Assembly: GCA_035610365.1 (NCBI GenBank) | Contig: CM069434.1 | Span: 105,356,212-105,420,211 of the forward strand | Direction of reading: 5' to 3' | Origin: Aquatica leii | Lineage: Eukaryota; Arthropoda; Insecta; Coleoptera; Lampyridae | DNA length: 64,000 nt | Shown: positions 32,350 to 42,600 of the stretch, one piece after another | Layout of the letters: each line of letters opens with the position of its first letter | How positions within the stretch are numbered: the stretch's first letter is position 1 | Program-made: the position numbers and the translations under genes | The notes under the pieces: model-generated | What the model was told of the DNA's origin: nothing | The model's database searches: none | What the model saw: only the letters and a program-made list of their open reading frames with translations

Positions 32350-32850
32350 ACGATATTGTCAGAGTGAACTTCTGTTGTTCTGCGTCACTTTCATTAATTT
32401 CATGAATGCTTGCATTATTTTTACAGAGATTTTCTGTAGTGACCCTTACTTTTGGATTTAGAGCATATTCGGTTAAAAGCAGGGCACTTACCTGGTATAT
32501 GTTTCATACTACACCTTAAACAACTGAAAGTGTTGCCTTGTTTATTGGTTCCACTACCGAATTCACTTTTATAAGCTGTGCTGCTACTAGAGGCAGCTTT
32601 ATTAACAGCATCCACAGAAAAGCCCTGTGAAATTTGTTTTTGTGTTTCAACACTTGCTTCCATTGACCTGCATATTTTAATTGCATCAGCTAGACTTAAA
32701 TCCCTGGATTCCAACAACTTGTTTTGAATTCATGAGTCTTTTACTCCCAGAACTATTCTGTCATGTATCAAAACATCCATTTCTTTAAAATGCTACATGC
32801 TACAACAGAAAATTTTCAGGGTTTCGACATTTTCCTTTTTTCAGCACCCA
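32350..32850 (-). pseudogene. mag-like gypsy gag, C-terminal part
   Basis: Minus-strand reading gives ENVETLKIFCCSM, then HFKEMDVLIHDRIVLGVKDS-stop-IQNKLLESRDLSLADAIKIC, and after RSMEASVETQ a Ser-rich linker. A double zinc knuckle follows: FSCLRCSMKHIPGKCPAFNRIC and SKSKSKGHYRKSL. The first knuckle has its Cys residues and one His (C-x2-C-x4-H-x4-C). The second keeps the first Cys and the GH but has Ser for the second Cys. This arrangement is typical of Gag in mag/K02A2.6-type elements. One TGA and a later frameshift are present. The frame continues as NASIHEINESDAEQQKFTLTISFG up to the insertion at 32350. The N-terminus is lost near 32850. Confidence 0.8.
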
Positions 32851-33070
32851 GTATATCCGGCCCTTTTTTTTGAAATTTTTGTTAAATAAACAAGTTTCGT
32901 TTCAAATATCGTAACCTGATATCTCACCGCTGCTACCATGGAATGTTTTCTTTCATTCGGGTAGCGTAATAAGGTTTTGATTAAGTTACATATATTTATA
33001 TTTAATAAGCTAGAAACTATTCCAATCATCCAAAATCTATAAATTCTTAAATTTAATAAAATCATAATAC
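32851..33070. other. mag/LINE junction, unrecognised
   Basis: AT-rich sequence between the end of mag-like gag and the resumption of LINE RT. The missing 5' LTR of the mag-like element could be here, but there is no partner to compare. Confidence 0.3.
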
Positions 33071-33972
33071 ATGATTGTTTTATTGCACACAAACATCAAG
33101 TGTCTACCGTACAATAATCGCGGCGTTGCCGCGATTTACGCTAGAAATAAATCCGTGCATGTATTCAGTACATGGCACACAACGCTCGGTTTTTGGGCCG
33201 ACCTTGTGGAATCTGGTTGTAAACGATTTGTTTTGCACAAAATTACCAGCAAACTGCAACATTTTTCTATACGCGGACAACATCACTGTCACGGTGCCCG
33301 CAATTTCTAGACTAGATTTCGAGGCAAAATCTAACACGTGCCTAAACATAGTGACAAGCTGGGCTAGTAGCAACAAATTGACGGTTTCTGCGGACATGAC
33401 TAAATACATGGTTTTTGGCTTAACTTTAAAACGAGACCCTTCACTGCGCCTCAACAACATTCCCGTCCGTAGGGTTTTTGAAGTCACGTACTTTAAACTT
33501 TTGCTTGACGACAGATTAAGTTTTGTAAAACATTGGGCATTTGTGGTTGACACTCTCACTTGCTCTACAAATATTCACGCTTAAAATGGAACCTACGCAA
33601 AAAATCTCTTGCCTAGAAATTTGGTGGTACCAAACTTCGACATTTCTACTTAGTCAGAAAATTGGTGTTGTTTCAATCCCCACTTCTTAAAACTATTAGC
33701 TGTTCGTCGTGTGGCGTTTCTGACACTCCAGCACATCGGATTCTTGCTTATCGCGAATTGATGACGATCGGGGTGACCTGATAGCCATGATGAACTTCTA
33801 TCCCAAATTCCCTCAGCACGCACAAATACTTATCCTATCTTACTGGTCTTGTAAGACTATCCTATATACTCGCACATTACTTTACTTAACATATCCCTCT
33901 TATGGCAAACTTGTTCCAAGCAAGTTTAGCTGTTATGGTGGGTCTACATCCTCCTTCTCCTCCTCCACCTAG
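33071..33972 (+). pseudogene. R1-like LINE, 3' segment (RT second half, Cys/His domain, 3' end)
   Basis: RT resumes with YNNRGVAAIYARNKSVHVFST, then after a frameshift SVFGPTLWNLVVNDLFCTKL and NIFLYADNITVTVP. The catalytic YADD is YADN (AAC 33279-33281). Conserved downstream blocks are SWASSNKLTVSADMTKYMVF and RVFEVTYFKLLLDDRLSF. The Cys/His motif CSSCGVSDTPAHRILAYREL (33703-33765) follows in another frame. The element ends with tctacatcctccttctcctc near 33970, where hAT coding begins. Same LINE as 18187-21300: RT motifs follow on from PGPDGI and GKTTTDNV, with the AFD-motif segment missing between the halves. Confidence 0.82.
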
Positions 33973-34470
33973 AAGCTTTAGCAGTAAAACGTATGGCTGA
34001 ATAATTTAAGCATGTCCTTGAGGAGGCCATCAAAGTAGTAAATTTTATTAAGATTATTTGAGCAACACTCTGAGATGTAGTTGTTCTTGTTGAAAACCAA
34101 TTTTAAACTTCACGATCAATTGATTGATCATCTCTGGATAACAACATTAGCCTACTTATTAGATATTTTCAATTGCATCAACGACTTTAATCTCAGTTTG
34201 CAACAAATAGGTTTTCAGTATAAAGGCGGAATTTACCAAACTAGAGTTATGTGAATTTTGGCTAAGAGTTAAAAATGAATATCGATCGCTGTCCAGAAAA
34301 GTATTATTGTTTTTGATTGCATTTACCACCACTTATCTTTGTGAGAACGGATTTTCTGCTATATTGGTGCTAAAAAACAAATACAACAAATACCGAAATA
34401 GACTCAAATTTGCGTTTATAATTAACTATAACTCAACCAAACATTTCTTTGCTTGTTTTGAGCAATAACT
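33973..34470 (+). pseudogene. hAT transposase, C-terminal part
   Basis: It resumes with EALAVKRMAE-stop-FKHVLEEAIKVVNFIK, then WITTLAYLLDIFNCINDFNL, SLQQ. The dimerisation-domain block follows: LRVKNEYRSLSRKVLLFLIA, TTTYLCENGFSAILVLKNKY, NKYRNRLKF. This C-terminal signature is the part of hAT transposases that is best conserved. Several stops and frameshifts are present. The right inverted end follows 200 bp later. Confidence 0.83.
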
Positions 34471-34685
34471 AACTAACTACTTCCTAATAAACAATAAGAA
34501 TATTGTATGTAACATTGTAAGTAAAGCCCTAACTTCTTGCAGAAACACAATATTTTCATAAACGATTGGAACTTTTTATTTCTTTACCATTTTGAAAAAT
34601 TTTTAGAAATTTTAACAGTTCAGTGGTACGCGAGTGTTCTATAATTTCAAGAGCGGTACGCGAAAAAAAGGTTTGAGGACTGCTG

Positions 34686-34693
34686 GACTAGTA
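34686..34693. repeat. hAT target-site duplication, right
   Basis: gactagta, partner of gactagtt at 17300-17307. Confidence 0.85.
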
Positions 34694-35028
34694 ACTTCGA
34701 CAAAAACTAAAATTTAATATACAAGTGATGCTAAAAGATCGTAGATATTACTAATTGATTTCTTACAAAAATAAATATAGTTGTGGGTCTTTTACGAAGC
34801 ATAAAAGAGTAGAATACTTGACATTGAAATGTAATTGGCTATTATTTAAAAAAAAAGTAGAAACGCAAGTTTAAAAGAATAATCTTTCTGTGTCATTAAG
34901 ATCAAATGATAAGCAAACAACTTTGAAATGTAAATTTAGGTTTGTATCTTTATGATAACACTAAACATGAGTCAAAACTTGTTTCATTTATCAGTTTATA
35001 ATTTTGTCACTGCAGTGTAGTTGAGAAA
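34694..35028. other. upstream region of the methyltransferase-like gene
   Basis: AT-rich, no repeat recognised. A possible initiator (atcagttt, about 34990) lies about 40 bases before the ATG, but no TATA box stands at the usual distance. Confidence 0.3.
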
Positions 35029-35930
35029 ATGAACGAGCCTGAGACTTATGTACAATTTGGTACAGGTGGTGAAAGAACCAAATTCATATTAGATAAATAT
35101 ACTTCTTTATTTAACGGTAACTCAAAGTACTCAGTATTGGATATTGGCAGTGGGCCGGGTAATATTACATTTAACATAGTTTATTCCCTTTTGAAAGACA
35201 ATGTAGAAGAAATGGTCGGAATTGATATTTCAAGCAAAATGGTCGAGTTTGCTAATAGCGTTTATGCAAATGAAAAACTAACATTTCAACAAATGAACAT
35301 TGAAGGTTTAGTCCCAACGGAATTACTAAAACATTTCGATTATGTTGTGTCTTTTTGGGTTTTACACTGGGTTGTTGATATTAGGTATGTTAATACGTAA
35401 ATAACCCGGTAAAGTAAAATTTGTGTTTTAGAACAACGTTTAAAAATATTTCAAAGATGTTGAAACCTGGCGGAAGCACGCTTCTGTATTTTATCGCAAA
35501 TTCACAACTGTTTGATGCTTACAAAAAAGTATGGACTCTAACCAAATGGGCACCTTATATATCCGACTGCAGAATAATCCAATCACCTTATCAAAATTCT
35601 AAAAATCCTGAGTCTGATTTAAAAAAGGACTTACAAGAAGTTGGGTTTGAAGTAGAAATATGTTACATAGACAAAATGATTTTCGAATTTACCACCGATG
35701 ATGAATGCAGAGGTATTTTATAATCAAAGTTTATAACTTTTAAATTATAACTATTTGTTTCAGGGTTACTACTCTCTTTAATTCCTATTCTTGATAAAAT
35801 TCCAAGTTATCTTAAAGATGATTTTATAGAAGACCATTTAAAATATTTTCGAGTTCAAAATTTGCATAGCAACGTAAAATACACTTTAAATCACAATTCG
35901 TTTGTATTGTATGCTAAAAACATTCGCTAA
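35029..35930 (+). CDS. juvenile hormone acid O-methyltransferase-like protein, three exons
   Basis: Exons 35029-35384, 35432-35712 and 35764-35930 join in frame to 267 codons. Introns are 47 and 51 bp with GT-AG ends (attag|gtatgt to ttttag|aac; agag|gtattt to tttcag|ggt). The SAM-binding motif I is VLDIGSGPGNIT (residues 36-47). An acidic loop follows at VGIDIS (Asp 66), then FDYVVSFWVLHWV (residues 103-115), the counterpart of the SFxxLHWV block in insect JHAMT proteins, and KMLKPGGSTLL. The length fits the family (about 270-290). JHAMT transfers a methyl group from SAM to juvenile hormone acid or farnesoic acid in the corpora allata, but insects carry many paralogs of unknown substrate. 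This may be one of them. No stop or frameshift: the only intact host-type gene here. Confidence 0.85.
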
Positions 35931-35942
35931 ATAATATTAAAA

Positions 35943-35948
35943 AATAAA
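35943..35948 (+). terminator. polyadenylation signal
   Basis: aataaa 13 bases after the TAA of the methyltransferase-like gene. Confidence 0.6.
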
Positions 35949-36404
35949 AGTTTACGGTTTCTGCTTCATTTTCAGATATTAAAAAGTTTTTTTTGTAATC
36001 TAAGATGTAAGATGTAGTGTGAATTATTTTGTCTTAATAGGTTTTTATTTCGTTGTTTGCTACGCTATACCAGAGATAGGTTCTGATTCTATTGAAAAAA
36101 ATTAGCTCTTTTCTTTATTATGAAAAATTTCTTTTAAGTTCAAGGCAAGCGACTAGGTTGAATTGGCAAGCAAGTCTCGGTGTGCTAATTTTGTAATTAA
36201 TTAAAAAGGCGCCAAAACAAGTAAATATCACTCAATACAGACCTGGTTTAAATCTGTCGATCACTGAAAGAAACAAATTGGCAAAACACAAATTCTAATA
36301 ACAATATATTTATTTCCAACAAGAGAATCGGCGTTAAAATAAAGGAGAAAAGGGTAGACAAATAACAAATTAAATAACAAAAAAAGATTCGTCAATTAAT
36401 ATCA
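35949..36404. other. spacer between gene and satellite
   Basis: AT-rich sequence without a recognised element. The satellite starts abruptly at about 36405. Confidence 0.4.
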
Positions 36405-36621
36405 TAAAATAATATTTTATTACTCTTGAAGTCTTCTCCACAGTATTTTTTTTTTTTTTTAATATTTTATTTTTAACAAATTTAGGGGTTAGACGTTCTT
36501 TTAGGCATGTCTGGATAAACCATATTTTTAATAAAATTGCCTTCCTATTTAGCATTAGTTTTTTAAATTCTCGAACTACAATTGCTTGACAAGCATATTT
36601 AATATTGGTGAAGTAATTCAT
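36370..36621 (-). other. representative satellite-unit ORF (66-83 codons), recurring in about 40 units
   Basis: On the minus strand ATG in gaaatgaattac opens MNYFTNIKYACQAIVVREFK, followed by LMLNRKAILLKIWFIQTCLK and ERLTPKFVKNKIL, then a Lys run from the T tract. The tail depends on T-run length: NTVEKTSRVIKYYFKKRLHLEK in some units, YCGEDFKSNKILF or ILWRRLQE in others. Only units with six T in agttttttaaat keep this frame; T5 units are frameshifted early. This instance is the array-edge copy, so its C-terminus runs into flanking sequence. It is Lys-rich and has no known domain. There is no evidence that it is translated; I treat it as an ORF, not a gene. Confidence 0.4.
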
Positions 36622-39600
36622 TTCTCTAAGTGGAGTCTCTTTTTAAAATAATATTTTATTACTCTTGAAGTCTTCTTCACAGTATTTTTTTTTTTAATCT
36701 TTTATTTTTAACAAATTTAGGGGTTAGACGTTCTTTTAGGCATGTCTGGATAAATCATATTTTTAATAAAATTGCCTTCCTATTTAGCATTAGTTTTTTA
36801 AATTCTCGAACTACAATTGCTTGACAAGCATATTTAATATTGGTGAAGTAATTCATTTCTCTAAGTGGAGTCTCTTTTTAAAATAATATTTTATTACTCT
36901 TGAAGTCTTCTCCACAGTATTTTTTTTTTTTTTATATTTTATTTTTAACAAATTTAGGGGTTAGACGTTCTTTTAGGCATGTCTGGATAAACCATATTTT
37001 TAATAAAATTGCCTTCCTATTTAGCATTAGTTTTTTAAATTCTCGAACTACAATTGCTTGACAAGCATATTTAATATTGGTGAAGTAATTCATTTCTCTA
37101 AGTGGAGTCCCTTTTTAAAATAATATTTTATTACTCTTGAAGTCTTCTCCACAGTATTTTTTTTTTTTTTTAATATTTTATTTTTAACAAATTTAGGGGT
37201 TAGACGTTCTTTTAGGCATGTCTGGATAAACCATATTTTTAATAAAATTGCCTTCCTATTTAGCATTAGGTATTTAAATTCTCGAACTACAATTGCTTGA
37301 CAAGCATATTTAATATTGGTGAAGTAATTCATTTCTCTAAGTGGAGTCTCTTTTTAAAATAATATTTTATTACTCTTGAAGTCTTCTCCACAGTATTTTT
37401 TTTTTTTTAAATATTTTATTTTTAACAAATTTAGGGGTTAGACGTTCTTTTAGGCATGTCTGGATAAACCATATTTTTAATAAAATTGCCTTCCTATTTA
37501 GCATTAGTTTTTTAAATTCTCGAACTACAATTGCTTGACAAGCATATTTAATATTGGTGAAGTAATTCATTTCTCTAAGTGGAGTCTCTTTTTAAAATAA
37601 TATTTTATTACTCTTGAAGTCTTCTCCACAGTATTTTTATTTCTCCTTAAATACCTTATTTTCACCAAATTTAGGGGTTAGACGTTCTTTTAGGCATGTC
37701 TGGATAAACCATATTTTTAATAAAATTGCCTTCCTATTTAGCATTAGTTTTTAAATTCTCGAACTACAATTGCTTGACAAGCATATTTAATATTGGTGAA
37801 GTAATTCATTTCTCTAAGTGGAGTCTCTTTTTAAAATAATATTTTATTACTCTTGAAGTCTTCTCCACAGTATTTTTATTTTTTTTTAATATTTTATTTT
37901 TAACAAATTTAGGGGTTAGACGTTCTTTTAGGCATGTCTGGATAAACCATATTTTTAATAAAATTGCCTTCCTATTTAGCATTAGTTTTTTAAATTCTCG
38001 AACTACAATTGCTTGACAAGCATATTTAATATTGGTGAAGTAATTCATTTCTCTAAGTGGAGTCTCTTTTTAAAATAATATTTTATTACTCTTGAAGTCT
38101 TCTCCACAGTATTTTTTTTTTTTATATTTTATTTTCAACAAATTTAGGGGTTAGACGTTTTTTTAGGCATGTCTGGATAAACCATATTTTTAATAAAATT
38201 GCCTTCCTATTTAGCATTAGTTTTTTAAATTCTCGAACTACAATTGCTTGACAAGCATATTTAATATTGGTGAAGTAATTCATTTCTCTAAGTGGAGTCT
38301 CTTTTTAAAATAATATTTTATTACTCTTGAAGTCTTCTTCACAGTATTTTTTTTTTTTTTTAATATTTTATTTTTAACAAATTTAGGGGTTAGACGTTCT
38401 TTTAGGCATGTCTGGATAAACCATATTTTTAATAAAATTGCCTTCCTATTTAGCATTAGTTTTTTAAATTCTCGAACTACAATTGCTTGACAAGCATATT
38501 TAATATTGGTGAAGTAATTCATTTCTCTAAGTGGAGTCTCTTTTTAAAATAATATTTTATTACTCTTGAAGTCTTCTCCACAGTATTTTTTTTTTTTTTA
38601 ATATTTTATTTTCAACAAATTTAGGGGTTAGACGTTTTTTTAGGCATGTCTGGATAAACCATATTTTTAATAAAATTGCCTTCCTATTTAGCATTAGTTT
38701 TTTAAATTCTCGAACTACAATTGCTTGACAAGCATATTTAATATTGGTGAAGTAATTCATTTCTCTAAGTGGAGTCTCTTTTTAAAATAATATTTTATTA
38801 CTCTTGAAGTCTTCTCCACAGTATTTTTTTTTTATATTTTATTTTTAACAAATTTAGGGGTTAGACGTTCTTTTAGGCATGTCTGGATAAACCATATTTT
38901 TAATAAAATTGCCTTCCTATTTAGCATTAGTTTTTAAATTCTCGAACTACAATTGCTTGACAAGCATATTTAATATTGGTGAAGTAATTCATTTCTCTAA
39001 GTGGAGTCTCTTTTTAAAATAATATTTTATTACTCTTGAAGTCTTCTCCACAGTATTTTTTTTTAAATATTTTATTTTTAACAAATTTAGGGGTTAGACG
39101 TTCTTTTAGGCATGTCTGGATAAACCATATTTTTAATAAAATTGCCTTCCTATTTAGCATTAGTTTTTTAAATTCTCGAACTACAATTGCTTGACAAGCA
39201 TATTTAATATTGGTGAAGTAATTCATTTCTCTAAGTGGAGTCTCTTTTTAAAATAATATTTTATTACTCTTGAAGTCTTCTCCACAGTATTTTTTTTTTT
39301 TTTTTAATATTTTATTTTCAACAAATTTAGGGGTTAGACGTTTTTTTAGGCATGTCTGGATAAACCATATTTTTAATAAAATTGCCTTCCTATTTAGCAT
39401 TAGTTTTTTAAATTCTCGAACTACAATTGCTTGACAAGCATATTTAATATTGGTGAAGTAATTCATTTCTCTAAGTGGAGTCTCTTTTTAAAATAATATT
39501 TTATTACTCTTGAAGTCTTCTCCACAGTATTTTTTTTTTTTTTTAATATTTTATTTTTAACAAATTTAGGGGTTAGACGTTCTTTTAGGCATGTCTGGAT

Positions 39601-42600
39601 AAACCATATTTTTAATAAAATTGCCTTCCTATTTAGCATTAGTTTTTAAATTCTCGAACTACAATTGCTTGACAAGCATATTTAATATTGGTGAAGTAAT
39701 TCATTTCTCTAAGTGGAGTCTCTTTTTAAAATAATATTTTATTACTCTTGAAGTCTTCTCCACAGTATTTTTTTTTTTTTTAATATTTTATTTTTAACAA
39801 ATTTAGGGGTTAGACGTTCTTTTAGGCATGTCTGGATAAACCATATTTTTAATAAAATTGCCTTCCTATTTAGCATTAGTTTTTAAATTCTCGAACTACA
39901 ATTGCTTGACAAGCATATTTAATATTGGTGAAGTAATTCATTTCTCTAAGTGGAGTCTCTTTTTAAAATAATATTTTATTACTCTTGAAGTCTTCTCCAC
40001 AGTATTTTTTTTTTTTAAATATTTTATTTTTAACAAATTTAGGGGTTAGACGTTCTTTTAGGCATGTCTGGATAAACCATATTTTTAATAAAATTGCCTT
40101 CCTATTTAGCATTAGTTTTTAAATTCTCGAACTACAATTGCTTGACAAGCATATTTAATATTGGTGAAGTAATTCATTTCTCTAAGTGGAGTCTCTTTTT
40201 AAAATAATATTTTATTACTCTTGAAGTCTTCTCCACAGTATTTTTTTTTTATATTTTATTTTTAACAAATTTAGGGGTTAGACGTTCTTTTAGGCATGTC
40301 TGGATAAACCATATTTTTAATAAAATTGCCTTCCTATTTAGCATTAGTTTTCTAAATCCCCGAACTACAATTGCTTGACAAGCATATTTAATATTGGTGA
40401 AGTAATTCATTTCTCTAAGTGGAGTCTCTTTTTAAAATAATATTTTATTACTCTTGAAGTCTTCTCCACAGTATTTTTTTTTTTTATATTTTATTTTTAA
40501 CAAATTTAGGGGTTAGACGTTCTTTTAGGCATGTCTGGATAAACCATATTTTTAATAAAATTGCCTTCCTATTTAGCATTAGTTTTTAAATTCTCGAACT
40601 ACAATTGCTTGACAAGCATATTTAATATTGGTGAAGTAATTCATTTCTCTAAGTGGAGTCTCTTTTTAAAATAATATTTTATTACTCTTGAAGTCTTCTC
40701 CACAGTATTTTTTTTTTTTTTAATATTTTATTTTTAACAAATTTAGGGGTTAGACGTTCTTTTAGGCATGTCTGGATAAACCATATTTTTAATAAAATTG
40801 CCTTCCTATTTAGCATTAGTTTTTTAAATTCTCGAACTACAATTGCTTGACAAGCATATTTAATATTGGTGAAGTAATTCATTTCTCTAAGTGGAGTCTC
40901 TTTTTAAAATAATATTTTATTACTCTTGAAGTCTTCTCCACAGTATTTTTTTTTTTTTTTAATATTTTATTTTTAACAAATTTAGGGGTTAGACGTTCTT
41001 TTAGGCATGTCTGGATAAACCATATTTTTAATAAAATTGCCTTCCTATTTAGCATTAGTCTTTAAATTCTCGAACTACAATTGCTTGACAAGCATATTTA
41101 ATATTGGTGAAGTAATTCATTTCTCTAAGTGGAGTCTCTTTTTAAAATAATATTTTATTACTCTTGAAGTCTTCTCCACAGTATTTTTTTTTTTTTAATA
41201 TTTTATTTTTAACAAATTTAGGGGTTAGACGTTCTTTTAGGCATGTCTGGATAAACCATATTTTTAATAAAATTGCCTTCCTATTTAGCATTAGTTTTTT
41301 AAATTCTCGAACTACAATTGCTTGACAAGCATATTTAATATTGGTGAAGTAATTCATTTCTCTAAGTGGAGTCTCTTTTTAAAATAATATTTTATTACTC
41401 TTGAAGTCTTCTCCACAGTATTTTTTTTTTATATTTTATTTTTAACAAATTTAGGGGTTAGACGTTCTTTTAGGCATGTCTGGATAAACCATATTTTTAA
41501 TAAAATTGCCTTCCTATTTAGCATTAGTTTTTAAATTCTCGAACTACAATTGCTTGACAAGCATATTTAATATTGGTGAAGTAATTCATTTCTCTAAGTG
41601 GAGTCTCTTTTTAAAATAATATTTTATTACTCTTGAAGTCTTCTCCACAGTATTTTTTTTTTTTATATTTTATTTTTAACAAATTTAGGGGTTAGACGTT
41701 CTTTTAGGCATGTCTGGATAAACCATATTTTTAATAAAATTGCCTTCCTATTTAGCATTAGTTTTTAAATTCTCGAACTACAATTGCTTGACAAGCATAT
41801 TTAATATTGGTGAAGTAATTCATTTCTCTAAGTGGAGTCTCTTTTTAAAATAATATTTTATTACTCTTGAAGTCTTCTCCACAGTATTTTTTTTTTTAAT
41901 ATTTTATTTTTAACAAATTTAGGGTTAGACGTTCTTTTAGGCATGTCTGGATAAACCATATTTTTAATAAAATTGCCTTCCTATTTAGCATTAGTTTTTT
42001 AAATTCTCGAACTACAATTGCTTGACAAGCATATTTAATATTGGTGAAGTAATTCATTTCTCTAAGTGGAGTCTCTTTTTAAAATAATATTTTATTACTC
42101 TTGAAGTCTTCTCCACAGTTTTTTTTTTTTTATATTTTATTTTTAACAAATTTAGGGGTTAGAAGTTCTTTTAGGCATGTCTGGATAAACCATATTTTTA
42201 ATAAAATTGCCTTCCTATTTAGCATTAGTTTTTTAAATTCTCGAACTACAATTGCTTGACAAGCATATTTAATATTGGTGAAGTAATTCATTTCTCTAAG
42301 TGGAGTCCCTTTTTAAAATAATATTTTATTACTCTTGAAGTCTTCTCCACAGTAATTTTTTTTTTTTTAATATTTTATTTTTAACAAATTTAGGGGTTAG
42401 ACGTTCTTTTAGGCATGTCTGGATAAACCATATTTTTAATAAAATTGCCTTCCTATTTAGCATTAGTTTTTTAAATTCTCGAACTACAATTGCTTGACAA
42501 GCATATTTAATATTGGTGAAGTAATTCATTTCTCTAAGTGGAGTCTCTTTTTAAAATAATATTTTATTACTCTTGAAGTCTTCTCCACAGTATTTTTTTT

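Larger units (their letters stand above)
17308..34685 (+). mobile_element. hAT element (SCAND3/ZBED5-like transposase) split by nested insertions
   Basis: Left end cagcggttttcaaact and right end ggtttgaggactgctg (34670-34685) are inverted repeats matching at 12 of 16 positions, flanked by the 8-bp duplication. Both ends carry subterminal ggtacgc copies (left 17331-17350 and about 17366; right about 34624 and 34654). The N-terminal transposase part lies at 17639-18186 and the C-terminal part at 33973-34470. The intervening 15.8 kb consists of later insertions. Removing them leaves about 1.6 kb, with some central transposase sequence lost. Confidence 0.88.
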
